Shown one piece after another: positions 1 to 5,986 of a DNA stretch of 6,820 bases. The first letter of the stretch is position 1. Each line of letters opens with the position of its first letter. The stretch is from JBEIUL01 sp044356865 (GTDB lineage: Bacteria; Planctomycetota; Phycisphaerae; Phycisphaerales; SM1A02). The notes beneath the pieces were generated by a model that worked only from the letters and a program-made list of their open reading frames with translations, searched no databases and had not been told where the DNA came from. The translations under genes and the position numbers were made by a program. The stretch is taken from positions 1 to 6,820 of the forward strand of contig JBIKVN010000180.1 in the NCBI GenBank assembly GCA_044356865.1. The letters run 5' to 3'.

Positions 1-1133
1 GTGTGCTTCGGGGCGCCCACGATGACGGCATCGTTCAGCCCCGCCACCGCCGTCCCGCACCGCGACGCGGCCGTCCCGCCCGCAATCGCCAACCGGTCGT
101 GCATCACCCAGCCCGCCCCGCTTCGCGTGAACACCGCGACCGAGCCGCGTTGGGCAATTCCGCCGACGGTGTCGTACGGCGAACCCACGACGAGCGACGT
201 CCCATACGACGCGAACGCCACGCTCGTCCCGAACCGCTCGCCCGCCGCATGATCGGGCGGGTTCACGTCGGTCGCCGTCCACGCGCTCGCGTCGAGGGTC
301 CACACCGTCGCCAGCCCTGAATCCGTTCCCACGCCGACGCGATCGCCGAGCGGGGCGCCCGACGCGACGCGCGTCCCATCCTCGCTTGCCGCCACGCTCG
401 CCCCGAGTCCGGCGTTCGCGACGGGCGCGGCCGCCACGAGCCTCGCGACCGTCGCGAGCGTGCCGTCGGCGTTGAGCGTGTGCGCGTACAACGCACCGCA
501 GTTGGTCTTCCCGGTCTGGTCGTCGCCGGTCGCCCCGACCGCCAGCGTCGGCGTCGCGACGGTTCCGCCCAGAGCCACCGCCTGGCCGAAGCGGTCGCCG
601 CCGGTCACCGGCCCGCTCGTGAGGATCTCGGCCGGAGTCCAGACACCCGCGGTCCGCAGGAAGATCGTCACCTCGCCCGAGTCGGCCAGCCCGCCGGCGT
701 TCGCCTGCGGGGCGCCGACGGCGATCATCTCGCCGCGCACCGCGACCGACAGGCCGAAGCGATCGGTCGACGCGAGGCCCGGACGGGTGAGCTTCGCCTC
801 GTAGTTCCAGGTCGAGCCCGTGCGGCGGAAGACATAGACGGCGCCCGCGTCGGTGATGGCCGACGGATCGGAGCTCGGCGTCCCCACGACCGCGACATCG
901 CCGTGCACCGCGACGCTGGTTCCGAAGTAGTCCTTCGTCTTCGCGTCGACGCTCGGGGCCAGCAGTTGGGCCTCCTGCGTCCACGTTCCGCCGGTCCGCC
1001 GGTAGACCCGCGCGGAACCCGCGTCGGCTTTCCCCGGCAGGTCGTCGAGCGGGATGCCAACCACGATCGTGTCGCCGTCGGCCGCGACGGCGGCGCCGAA
1101 GTCGTCGCCGTTCAGCACGCCGGTCGAATCGAG
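1..1133 (-). other. Second FG-GAP propeller, cut by the window edge (residues about 1004-1380)
   Basis: Blade markers lie at residues 1015, 1073, 1129, 1185, 1246 (Leu), 1304 and 1362, the same order and almost the same spacing as in the first propeller. Blade 7 has Cys1362 where the other blades have Phe. The last complete residues are G-A-P-K-H, which in the first propeller are followed by T-P-P-A-G-G-T and then the next calcium-repeat array. The propeller therefore lacks only its closing strand here, and another array may follow beyond the left edge. Confidence 0.87.
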
Positions 1134-4100
1134 CGTCGCGACCTCCTCGAGCGTGCCGCTGCCGAGGCAGTCGACCAGGCCGTCGGCATCGGCGTCGACA
1201 TCGGCGGTGCCGCAGCCGCAAGCGCCCGGCGCGATCTTCGCCGGATCGCTCGGGCAGCCGTCGTTGCAGTTGGCGGTGCCGTCGGAATCGCCGTCGGTGT
1301 CGGCGACGCCGCAGCCGCACTGGCCCGGGGCGGTCTTGCCCGCGTCGAGCGGGCAGAGGTCGCCGGTGTCGTTCGTGCCGTCGTTGTCGTCGTCGAAATC
1401 GAGACAATCGGGCAGCTCGTCGCCGTCGGTGTCGCCCGTCTCGGGCGTGCCGCAGCCGCAGACGCCGGGCGCGGTCTTCGCCGCATCGTTCGGACACCCA
1501 TCGTTGCAGTTGGCGGTGCCGTCGGCATCGCTGTCGGTGTCGGCGACGCCGCAGCCGCACTGGCCCGGCGCGAGCTTCGCGGCGTCGTTCGGGCAGCCGT
1601 CATGGCAGTTGGGGGTCCCGTCGGAATCGGAATCGGTGTCGGCCACGCCGCAGCCGCAGCTGCCGGGAGCGACCTTGTTCGCGTCGCGTCCGCAGAGGTC
1701 CGAGCCGTCCTGCGTGCCGTCGTTGTCGTCGTCGGCGTCGGTGCAGTCGTCGGTGCCGTCGCCATCGGTGTCGACGCCCGAGCAGGGGGCCGGAGCGGCG
1801 AAGAGCCGCGCGGTGCCGCCGGCGGGCGGGGTGTGCTTCGGAGCCCCGATCAGGACGCCCGCGTCACTCGCGGCGACCGAGGTCCCGAAGAGCGAACTCG
1901 ACGTACCGGAGGCGGGCAGCACGAGCAGATCGTGCAGCTGGTACGAACCGTCGCCGCGCCGCGACAGCACCGCGGCCGAGCCGCGATTCGTGAGCCCGCC
2001 GATCTTGTCGCCGGGGCTGCCGATCACGAGGCAGGCGTCGTCGGTGCTCCAGGCGAGGCTCGCGCCGAAGCGGTCGGCGGCGGTAAGCAGCGAGTGGGCG
2101 AGGTTGGTGCCGGTCCAGGTCGAACCCGTTCGGGTCCAGGCCGTGACCGAGCCGCGATCAGCCATGCCGGTGAAGTCGGCGAGGGGGGCGCCCGCGGCGA
2201 CGCGGGTGCCCGAGCCGTCGACGGCGACGCTCGTTCCGAGACCGGCCGAGGTGATCGCCGGATTGCCGACGTGGCGCACCGGTTCCGACATCGAACCGTT
2301 GGAGTTCAGGTTGAACGTGTAGACCGCACCGCAGTTGAGCTTCCCGGTCTCGTCGTCGCCGGGCGTGCCGACCGCGAGCAGGGGGGTCTCGGCGTCCCCG
2401 CCGAGCGAGACGGAGGCGCCGAACTGGTCCGATGCGGCGAGCGGTGAGGATCCGAGCGTGCCCGCAACCAGCCAGCTCGAGCCGTCGAAGCGGAAGATGG
2501 CGACTTCGCCGGAGTCGGCGACGCCCAAACGGTTGGCGAGGGGCGCTCCGACGGCGATGAGCGAGCCGCGGATGGCGACCGAAGTACCGAACTTGTCGGT
2601 CGCCGCGGGGGCAGGGCGGACGAGCTTCTGCTCGAACGCCCACGACGAGCCGGTCCGTCGGAAGACGTAGGCGGCGCCGGCGTCGGTCGCGCCGGTGAGG
2701 TTCGCAAGGGGGGCGCCGACGACGAGCACATCGCCGTGGAGCGCGACCGAAGCGCCGAACCGGTCGGCGGCGATCGCGTCGGGGGCTTGGACAAGCGCGG
2801 TCTGGCTCCATCCGGAAGCGCCGCGCGTGAACACCCGCACCGAGCCCGCGTCGGTCTTGCCCGGCAGGTCGTCGAGCGGAGCGCCGACGGCGGCGAAGTT
2901 CGAGGTGAGGGCGACGGAGGTGCCGAAGTCGTCGTTGGTGGCTGGAGAGGTCGGCGAAAGCGTGGCGAGCGTGGCGAGGGATTCCGGCAGCAGGCAATCG
3001 AGGATGCCGTCGCCGTCGGCGTCGGCGTCGAGCACGCCGCAGCCGCAGATGCCAGGGGCGATCTTGTGCGGGTCGGTGGGGCAGGCGTCGGTGCAGTCTG
3101 GCGTGCCGTCCGAGTCGGAGTCGGTGTCGGATACGCCGCATCCGCAAGCTCCGGCGGCGATTTTCCCGGGATCGTTCGGGCAGCCGTCGAGGCAGTTCGG
3201 TGTTCCATCTGAATCTGAGTCGGTATCGGCGACGCCACAGCCGCAGAGGCCGGGCAGTACTTTACCGGGATCACTCGGACAACCGTCGTTGCAGTTCGCT
3301 GTTCCGTCCGCATCCGAGTCCACGTCCGCTATGCCACAGCCGCACTGAGCGGCTCCGGTCTTGTTCGGATCATTTGGGCAACCGTCGAGACAGTTAGGTG
3401 TTCCGTCAGAGTCAGAGTCGGCATCTGCGACGCCGCACCCGCAGATTCCAGGAGCCACTTTGCCGGAGTCATTCGGACAGCCGTCGAGGCAATTGGGCGT
3501 ACCGTCGGAGTCTGAGTCCTGTTCGCAGCAATCGGGAATGCCGTTCGAGTTGACATCCGGCAAAAGGCCGTCGCGGATTTGGCCATAGTCAACGATGCCG
3601 TCGTTGTTGCAGTCGGCGGACCATTCGACGATATAGGACTTGAAAGTTTCCCAGTGGTAACTCGGGTAGTGAAAGTCAGGGTCGACGCCCCAAGTATTGG
3701 TCGGTACTGCTGGCCATGCGGTGTAGTGGACGACGTTGCACGGGGGCCCGCCGCCAAATCCATTGTGCGGATGGTCGGGAAACCATGGCGCGTAACCTAG
3801 TGGCGTACCGTCAACCCAGACCCAGCCGCCCGCTGGCTCCGGCGATCCTGGTAACTGGTAGAGGCCAATCCATGGTCCGATGCGGTAGTTCCAAAGCGAG
3901 GCACTGCTGGCGACGTTGACGAATACGAAGTTACTTTCGGCCAAGGAAGTGAGCGACGCAAGATCGCCACCCTTCGCAAGAGCGAGAGTTCTTGACTGAG
4001 TCCAGTTGATGCCCGTTTGGACAAAACCACAGTACCAATGCCCATTTCCCCCATCCTGTACGCGCCACTGTACGGCCTGCTGGGCCAGCGCCGCCGACGA

Positions 4101-4142
4101 AACCGAAATCGCGATCGCGAGAGCCGCGGGGCCGATCTTCAT
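1..4142 (-). CDS. Large secreted lectin / TSP3-repeat / FG-GAP propeller protein (C-terminus beyond window)
   Basis: The frame is open from an ATG at 4142-4140 to the left edge: 1380 complete codons and no stop on a codon-by-codon reading. The start is supported by AGGAG six bases upstream and by the signal peptide that follows at once. Domains in order: signal peptide (1-20), C-type-lectin-like domain (about 26-174), Asp/Asn-rich dockerin-like loop (177-206), five and a half thrombospondin-type-3-like repeats (about 207-390), seven FG-GAP blades (about 395-786), a second TSP3-like array (787-992), and seven more FG-GAP blades (about 1004 to the edge). In known families such proteins are exported, need calcium to fold and bind carbohydrate or protein at the cell surface. 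A role in adhesion or glycan binding is inferred, and no catalytic residues are visible. The second lectin-side half uses different codons from the rest (see findings). The C-terminus, with any anchor or sorting signal, is outside the window. Confidence 0.93.
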   Translation of the reverse strand, partial: MKIGPAALAIAISVSSAALAQQAVQWRVQDGGNGHWYCGFVQTGINWTQSRTLALAKGGDLASLTSLAESNFVFVNVASSASLWNYRIGPWIGLYQLPGSPEPAGGWVWVDGTPLGYAPWFPDHPHNGFGGGPPCNVVHYTAWPAVPTNTWGVDPDFHYPSYHWETFKSYIVEWSADCNNDGIVDYGQIRDGLLPDVNSNGIPDCCEQDSDSDGTPNCLDGCPNDSGKVAPGICGCGVADADSDSDGTPNCLDGCPNDPNKTGAAQCGCGIADVDSDADGTANCNDGCPSDPGKVLPGLCGCGVADTDSDSDGTPNCLDGCPNDPGKIAAGACGCGVSDTDSDSDGTPDCTDACPTDPHKIAPGICGCGVLDADADGDGILDCLLPESLATLATLSPTSPATNDDFGTSVALTSNFAAVGAPLDDLPGKTDAGSVRVFTRGASGWSQTALVQAPDAIAADRFGASVALHGDVLVVGAPLANLTGATDAGAAYVFRRTGSSWAFEQKLVRPAPAATDKFGTSVAIRGSLIAVGAPLANRLGVADSGEVAIFRFDGSSWLVAGTLGSSPLAASDQFGASVSLGGDAETPLLAVGTPGDDETGKLNCGAVYTFNLNSNGSMSEPVRHVGNPAITSAGLGTSVAVDGSGTRVAAGAPLADFTGMADRGSVTAWTRTGSTWTGTNLAHSLLTAADRFGASLAWSTDDACLVIGSPGDKIGGLTNRGSAAVLSRRGDGSYQLHDLLVLPASGTSSSLFGTSVAASDAGVLIGAPKHTPPAGGTARLFAAPAPCSGVDTDGDGTDDCTDADDDNDGTQDGSDLCGRDANKVAPGSCGCGVADTDSDSDGTPNCHDGCPNDAAKLAPGQCGCGVADTDSDADGTANCNDGCPNDAAKTAPGVCGCGTPETGDTDGDELPDCLDFDDDNDGTNDTGDLCPLDAGKTAPGQCGCGVADTDGDSDGTANCNDGCPSDPAKIAPGACGCGTADVDADADGLVDCLGSGTLEEVATLDSTGVLNGDDFGAAVAADGDTIVVGIPLDDLPGKADAGSARVYRRTGGTWTQEAQLLAPSVDAKTKDYFGTSVAVHGDVAVVGTPSSDPSAITDAGAVYVFRRTGSTWNYEAKLTRPGLASTDRFGLSVAVRGEMIAVGAPQANAGGLADSGEVTIFLRTAGVWTPAEILTSGPVTGGDRFGQAVALGGTVATPTLAVGATGDDQTGKTNCGALYAHTLNADGTLATVARLVAAAPVANAGLGASVAASEDGTRVASGAPLGDRVGVGTDSGLATVWTLDASAWTATDVNPPDHAAGERFGTSVAFASYGTSLVVGSPYDTVGGIAQRGSVAVFTRSGAGWVMHDRLAIAGGTAASRCGTAVAGLNDAVIVGAPKH
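1167..1784 (-). repeat. Second TSP3-like array with alternating long and short units (residues 787-992)
   Basis: Five units link the two propellers. The marker cysteine falls at residues 800, 846, 879, 913, 959 and 992, so unit lengths are 46, 33, 34, 46 and 33. The long units carry an extra D-x-D-D-D-N-D-G-T-x-D insert (about 804-812 and 917-925), which adds another acidic calcium loop. All units keep the C-G-C-G and D-x-C-P-type cysteines. Compared with the first array, this one has much stricter GC-ending codons and a mixed repeat length. Confidence 0.88.
1785..2960 (-). other. First FG-GAP seven-bladed propeller (residues about 395-786)
   Basis: Seven blades follow the FG-GAP pattern: D-x-F-G-x-S-V-A, then a hydrophobic V-V-G-A-P, an acidic or Gly-rich turn, then G-x-x-x-V-F and an aromatic S-x-W. 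The phenylalanine (or its equivalent) of each blade falls at residues 406, 462, 518, 574, 635 (Leu here), 692 and 752, a spacing of 56-61 residues. Seven evenly spaced units fit one closed integrin-alpha-like beta-propeller. The family with this exact wording is FG-GAP_2 (PF14312). Blade 4 has an N-C-G motif that is also present in blade 4 of the second propeller. A binding role is inferred from the fold. Confidence 0.88.
3024..3518 (-). repeat. First TSP3-like array: five 33-residue (99-bp) coding repeats
   Basis: Five repeats of exactly 33 residues run from about residue 209 to 373, followed by a half repeat to about 390. The core reads D-S-D-S-D-G-T-P-N-C-x-D-G-C-P-x-D-P-x-K-x-x-x-G-x-C-G-C-G-V-x-D. 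The second-position cysteine recurs at residues 218, 251, 284, 317, 350 and 383, and the DNA period is 99 bp throughout (matching points at 3088, 3187, 3286, 3385 and 3484). Alternating Asp residues bind calcium in thrombospondin type 3 repeats, and the paired cysteines probably form disulfides, giving a rigid spacer between lectin and propeller. The DNA of neighbouring repeats is similar enough to allow slippage or recombination. Confidence 0.9.
3525..3614 (-). other. Dockerin / EF-hand-like Asp-Asn-rich loop (residues 177-206)
   Basis: Two short acidic loops, D-C-N-N-D-G-I-V-D (177-185) and D-V-N-S-N-G-I-P-D (196-204), are separated by a short helix-like stretch and end in Cys205-Cys206. 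The spacing of Asp/Asn and Gly matches half EF-hand or dockerin calcium loops. I recall similar pieces linking lectin domains to repeats in planctomycetal secreted proteins. It most likely acts as a calcium-stiffened linker. It is too short to be a full dockerin, and no cohesin partner is visible. Confidence 0.55.
3621..4067 (-). other. C-type-lectin-like domain (residues about 26-174)
   Basis: Landmarks of the fold are present: 'NWTQSRTLALAKGGDLASL' (46-64) as the first helix and turn, then 'ESNFVF', then 'WIGLY' (91-95), 'GWVWVDG' (106-112), 'W-F-P-D-H-P-H-N' (120-127) and a closing 'SYIVEW' (169-174). The WIGL motif and the W-x-W-x-DG segment are diagnostic of C-type-lectin-like folds. The segment at 122-127 sits where the calcium and sugar selectivity motif (EPN/QPD) usually lies, but it reads P-D-H-P-H-N. 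The final motif ends in Trp where the usual one ends in a Cys-Glu pair, so the classic terminal disulfide is missing; Cys38 and Cys135 are the only cysteines in the domain. Sugar specificity cannot be read from the sequence. Confidence 0.8.
4083..4142 (-). other. Signal peptide of the large secreted protein
   Basis: Residues 1-20 have one basic residue (Lys2), a hydrophobic run rich in Ala, Ile, Leu and Val, and end in Ala-Leu-Ala just before Gln21-Gln22. This fits a signal peptidase I site after Ala20. No lipobox cysteine is present, so the protein should be released from the inner membrane rather than lipid-anchored at its N-terminus. The single positive charge makes the n-region short. Confidence 0.85.
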
Positions 4143-4148
4143 GGGGGA

Positions 4149-4153
4149 CTCCT
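4149..4153 (-). promoter_or_regulatory. Shine-Dalgarno site of the secreted-protein gene
   Basis: On the minus strand AGGAG is followed by six bases (TCCCCC) and then the ATG at 4142-4140. The motif and spacing are near ideal and fix the start codon, which is also the only one that gives a full signal peptide. Confidence 0.8.
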
Positions 4154-4204
4154 GGGGCGGATGGGCGAGGGCCCGGCCGGTGAATTGCAGGGTACGGCGT
4201 GGGG

Positions 4205-4256
4205 TGGAGATATCCAATCATCCGGGAGTTTATTGTGCCAATCGAGAACTTTCTGG
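4205..4256 (-). promoter_or_regulatory. Candidate promoter region for the secreted-protein gene
   Basis: This is the only AT-rich island between the repeat array and the start codon. On the minus strand it contains TTGGCA and, 19 bases later, TGGATA, a weak -35/-10 pair with over-long spacing. GATTGG occurs twice as a direct repeat (plus-strand CCAATC at 4214-4219 and 4238-4243), about two helical turns apart, and could bind a regulator. The position is sensible, but the motifs are poor and the exact start of transcription cannot be read. Confidence 0.25.
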
Positions 4257-4439
4257 AGGCGGCGCGGCGTTTAGCGAGGTCCCGAAACGCGGAGGGCCAG
4301 GTCGGAAGCGGGGGCTGGACGGCGGCTGGTCGCGAGCGTTCGCCGTCCTCGTCAGGCGTCGGCCGAGGCCGACGTTCCCGGCCTGCCGCGTTCGGGGTGA
4401 TTCGCGCGAATCGTCGCCTGCTGCACCCCGCGCATGGAG

Positions 4440-4458
4440 TGCCGGCCTGCGGTCGGCA
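4440..4458 (-). repeat. Hairpin family 1 (copies at 4440-4458, 4664-4682, 4888-4906)
   Basis: Arms TGCCGGCC and GGCCGGCA around a TGC loop are perfect in the second and third copies. The first copy has one C-to-T change, which leaves a G-U pair in one transcript strand. On the minus strand each hairpin is followed by the tail CTCCATGCGCGGGG (complete in the first two copies, partial in the third), giving the element a direction. Confidence 0.75.
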
Positions 4459-4496
4459 GCGATGAACGCTGCAGCCGTCCGTTGCCCCGGCCTGGG

Positions 4497-4518
4497 AACG
4501 CCGGCCTTGGCCGGCGTT
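4497..4518. repeat. Hairpin family 2 (copies at 4497-4518 and 4721-4742)
   Basis: Ten-base arms AACGCCGGCC and GGCCGGCGTT meet around a TT centre. The first copy is perfect, and the second has a single mismatch at the penultimate base. The third repeat unit loses homology just before this hairpin should appear, so only two copies exist. Confidence 0.75.
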
Positions 4519-4575
4519 GATGAACTCCGATGCCGTTCAACGGCCGGGCGTGCGTGCGGTCGCCGTCCTCGTCCC

Positions 4576-4596
4576 GCGTCGGTCGCGGACCGACGC
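4576..4596 (+). repeat. Hairpin family 3 (copies at 4357-4374, 4576-4596, 4800-4820)
   Basis: The second and third copies have nine-base arms GCGTCGGTC and GACCGACGC around a GCG loop, followed on the plus strand by the tail TCCATGCGCGGGG. The first copy pairs CGTCGGCC with GGCCGACG around GA. It differs from the others by a C-G pair in place of a T-A pair, a compensatory change that keeps the stem. The first copy lacks the tail. Confidence 0.75.
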
Positions 4597-4663
4597 TCCA
4601 TGCGCGGGGTGCAGTCGGCGGCTGGTCGCGCGAATCGTCGCCTTCTAAACCCCGCGCATGGAG
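4596..4663. repeat. 14-bp inverted repeat joining opposite-facing hairpins
   Basis: CTCCATGCGCGGGG at 4596-4609 is the exact inverse of CCCCGCGCATGGAG at 4650-4663, with 40 bases between. The first arm recurs at 4820-4833, and the second occurs at 4426-4439 and in shortened form near 4879-4887. The motif is the tail of family 3 hairpins on the plus strand and of family 1 hairpins on the minus strand, so the array alternates two related elements in opposite orientation, as in bacterial interspersed mosaic elements. Confidence 0.75.
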
Positions 4664-4966
4664 TGCCGGCCTGCGGCCGGCAGCGATGAATGCCGCAGCC
4701 GTCCGCCGCCCCGGCCTGGGAACGCCGGCCTTGGCCGGCGCTGATGAACTCCGATGCCGTTCGACGGCCGGGCGGGCGAGCGGTCGCCGTCCTCGTCCCG
4801 CGTCGGTCGCGGACCGACGCTCCATGCGCGGGGTGCGGTCGGCGGCTGGTCGCGCGAATCGTCGCGTGCCGGACTGGGCGCATGGAGTGCCGGCCTGCGG
4901 CCGGCAGCGATGAACGCCTCAGCCGTCCGCCGCCCCGGCCTGATCTCACCGCGACACCCGCCCCAC

Positions 4967-5986
4967 CTACCCATTCACCGCCGCCTCGATCTCGCCCAGC
5001 CCTTCGAGCACCTCCTCGAACGAGGGCGCCTCGCCGAAGACCATCTCCGCGGCCATCGTCGCGTACTCCGCCCGGATCGCGGCGGCGACGGCTTCGGGAG
5101 GCACCAGCCGCAGCGAGCCGGGGACCGCGAGGTCGTAGCGTGCCTTCCGATCCGGGAAGAAAGTGCTCTTGTGTCGCACGACCTCCGCGAGCAGCGTGCG
5201 ATCGCTCGCCGCCCGCCGGCCGGTCTCGTGGCGCCACAGTCGATGGACGTCGTAGTAGTGGCGAGCGGGTTTCATGCGACGCGCCTTCGCCGCTTCCTGA
5301 TGGGCGATCGCATGCAGGATCGTCGCCTTCTCCCAAAAGGTCCGTTCGGCGGCGAGGGCCCGCACGCGGATCGTGGCATCGCCAAAGCTCGCGGGAAAAA
5401 TCTCGGCGGCGTAGGGCGTGACCGTTCCCTCGATCGACGGCCACGTGTCGCCGCGGGCGCCGAGCTCGAGCCGGACCGAGGGTTGCAGGTACCTCGAGGG
5501 GGCCTCGACCGAGGGATAGGCGAACAGCACGAGCGGGTTGTCGAGGTGCGAGACGTCGGACCGAAGCGACCAGGCATCTGAGGGCGTGAGGATGTCCGAG
5601 ATGCGTCGCCGCAGGCGGTCGGCGAGCGTCCTTTCGATGAACTCCGCCGCCGCTCGCTTCAGCGCCTCGATTCGCCGCTCGCGTTCCTTCGTGCCGAGGC
5701 CTTTGGTCGCCGGATCACGCTCGCCCGCGAAACCCAAGCCGGCCCGATCGATCACGAGATCGATGTCCTCCGACATCCGATCGATGATGCCGAAGACCTT
5801 GGAAAGCGAGGTGCCGCCCTTGAATGTCAGCTCCGCGGGCAGGTCGTCGAACGTGAAGAGCTGCCGCAGGATCCAGCAGATCCAGAAGTCCTTCTCGATG
5901 ATCGGGACGGTGACGCCCCTCGCCTCGGCCGCGGCCCGGAAGAGGTCGGAGCGATCGCGCGGAGCGAGCCGGGCCACCTCATCCAT
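4967..5986 (-). CDS. AbiEii-family nucleotidyltransferase toxin
   Basis: The product has 339 residues, a usual length for the AbiEii/AbiGii toxin family (PF08843) of DNA polymerase beta-like nucleotidyltransferases. Visible family motifs: EKDFW (31-35); the nucleotide-binding F-K-G-G-T-S-L-S-K (55-63); the metal-binding pair in S-E-D-I-D-L (Asp74 and Asp76); R-T-F-W-E-K-A-T-I-L-H (215-225); and A-R-H-Y-Y-D-V-H-R-L-W (241-251). All expected catalytic residues look intact, so the enzyme should be active. Characterised relatives use a nucleotide as donor, and some modify tRNA and stop growth; the target of this one is unknown. The ATG at 5986 overlaps the antitoxin stop in ATGGATGA, which implies translational coupling. 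The stop is TAG at 4967-4969. No membrane segments or signal peptide were seen. It is the second gene of the operon, and the repeat array starts within about 30 bases of its end. Confidence 0.92.
   Translation of the reverse strand: MDEVARLAPRDRSDLFRAAAEARGVTVPIIEKDFWICWILRQLFTFDDLPAELTFKGGTSLSKVFGIIDRMSEDIDLVIDRAGLGFAGERDPATKGLGTKERERRIEALKRAAAEFIERTLADRLRRRISDILTPSDAWSLRSDVSHLDNPLVLFAYPSVEAPSRYLQPSVRLELGARGDTWPSIEGTVTPYAAEIFPASFGDATIRVRALAAERTFWEKATILHAIAHQEAAKARRMKPARHYYDVHRLWRHETGRRAASDRTLLAEVVRHKSTFFPDRKARYDLAVPGSLRLVPPEAVAAAIRAEYATMAAEMVFGEAPSFEEVLEGLGEIEAAVNG

Larger units (their letters stand above)
4143..4320. other. Leader and upstream region of the secreted-protein gene
   Basis: No credible coding sequence was seen. 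Going right to left it holds a GC-rich stretch next to the repeat array, the AT-rich island described as a candidate promoter, a GC-rich leader of about 60 bases and the ribosome binding site. Short open frames here are continuations of frames open by chance through the GC-rich repeats. Confidence 0.6.
4321..4945. repeat. 224-bp tandem repeat array, rich in palindromes (REP/BIME-like)
   Basis: Two full units, 4432-4655 and 4656-4879, differ at about ten positions over their first 209 bases and then diverge in the last 15. A third unit starts at 4880 and stops being recognisable near 4940. A more divergent partial unit precedes them (4321-4431), its copy of CGCCGTCCTCGTC at 4341 lying 220 bases before the one at 4561. 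Anchor points repeat at exactly 224: 4432/4656/4880, 4518/4742, 4561/4785 and 4620/4844. Each unit holds three hairpin families, given separately. No start-plus-ribosome-site or codon pattern suggests that it is coding. The array begins just after the toxin stop codon and has no poly-T tract, so it is not a classic intrinsic terminator, although its hairpins could slow or end transcription from the toxin operon. Confidence 0.85.

Noticed and set aside
1054..2322. A 422-codon open frame on the plus strand rich in Ser, Pro and Gln
   Set aside because: The repeating S-V-S-A-T-P-Q-P motif is the antisense reading of the D-x-D-x-D-G and C-G-C-G repeats, not an independent protein.
480..2447. A 655-codon open frame on the plus strand
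   Set aside because: It lies antisense to the propellers and second calcium array. Its product is a low-complexity Arg/Ala/Gly/Val mixture without a domain, and it stays open because the real minus-strand gene uses GC-ending codons. The minus frame shows ordered domains instead.
2158..3313. Open frames on the minus strand with Arg-rich or Thr/Pro/Ala-rich products (for example 2158-3147, 2306-3313, 1112-1765)
   Set aside because: They are out-of-frame readings of the secreted-protein gene; amino acid composition is extreme and no start signal supports them.
3024..3518. CRISPR-like regular spacing
   Set aside because: The 99-bp units are similar along their whole length, coding, and in frame with a secreted protein; there is no repeat-spacer pattern. 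The 224-bp array likewise has no unique spacers.
4225..4245. Sigma-54 promoter, from TGGCAC on the minus strand
   Set aside because: The -12 element (TTGC) is missing at the required distance after TGGCAC.
4321..4945. Integron attC array
   Set aside because: No paired core sites of the attC type were seen and no cassette genes lie between the hairpins.
4890..4966. Intrinsic terminator after the toxin gene
   Set aside because: The nearest stable hairpin (4888-4906) is not followed by a T-rich tract on the minus strand, so it does not meet the usual pattern.
4230..5444. A 404-codon minus-strand frame crossing the toxin gene and the repeat array
   Set aside because: It is in a different frame from the toxin, and its C-terminal part is the 224-bp repeat translated. 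The GC-rich repeat is largely free of stops in several frames on both strands.
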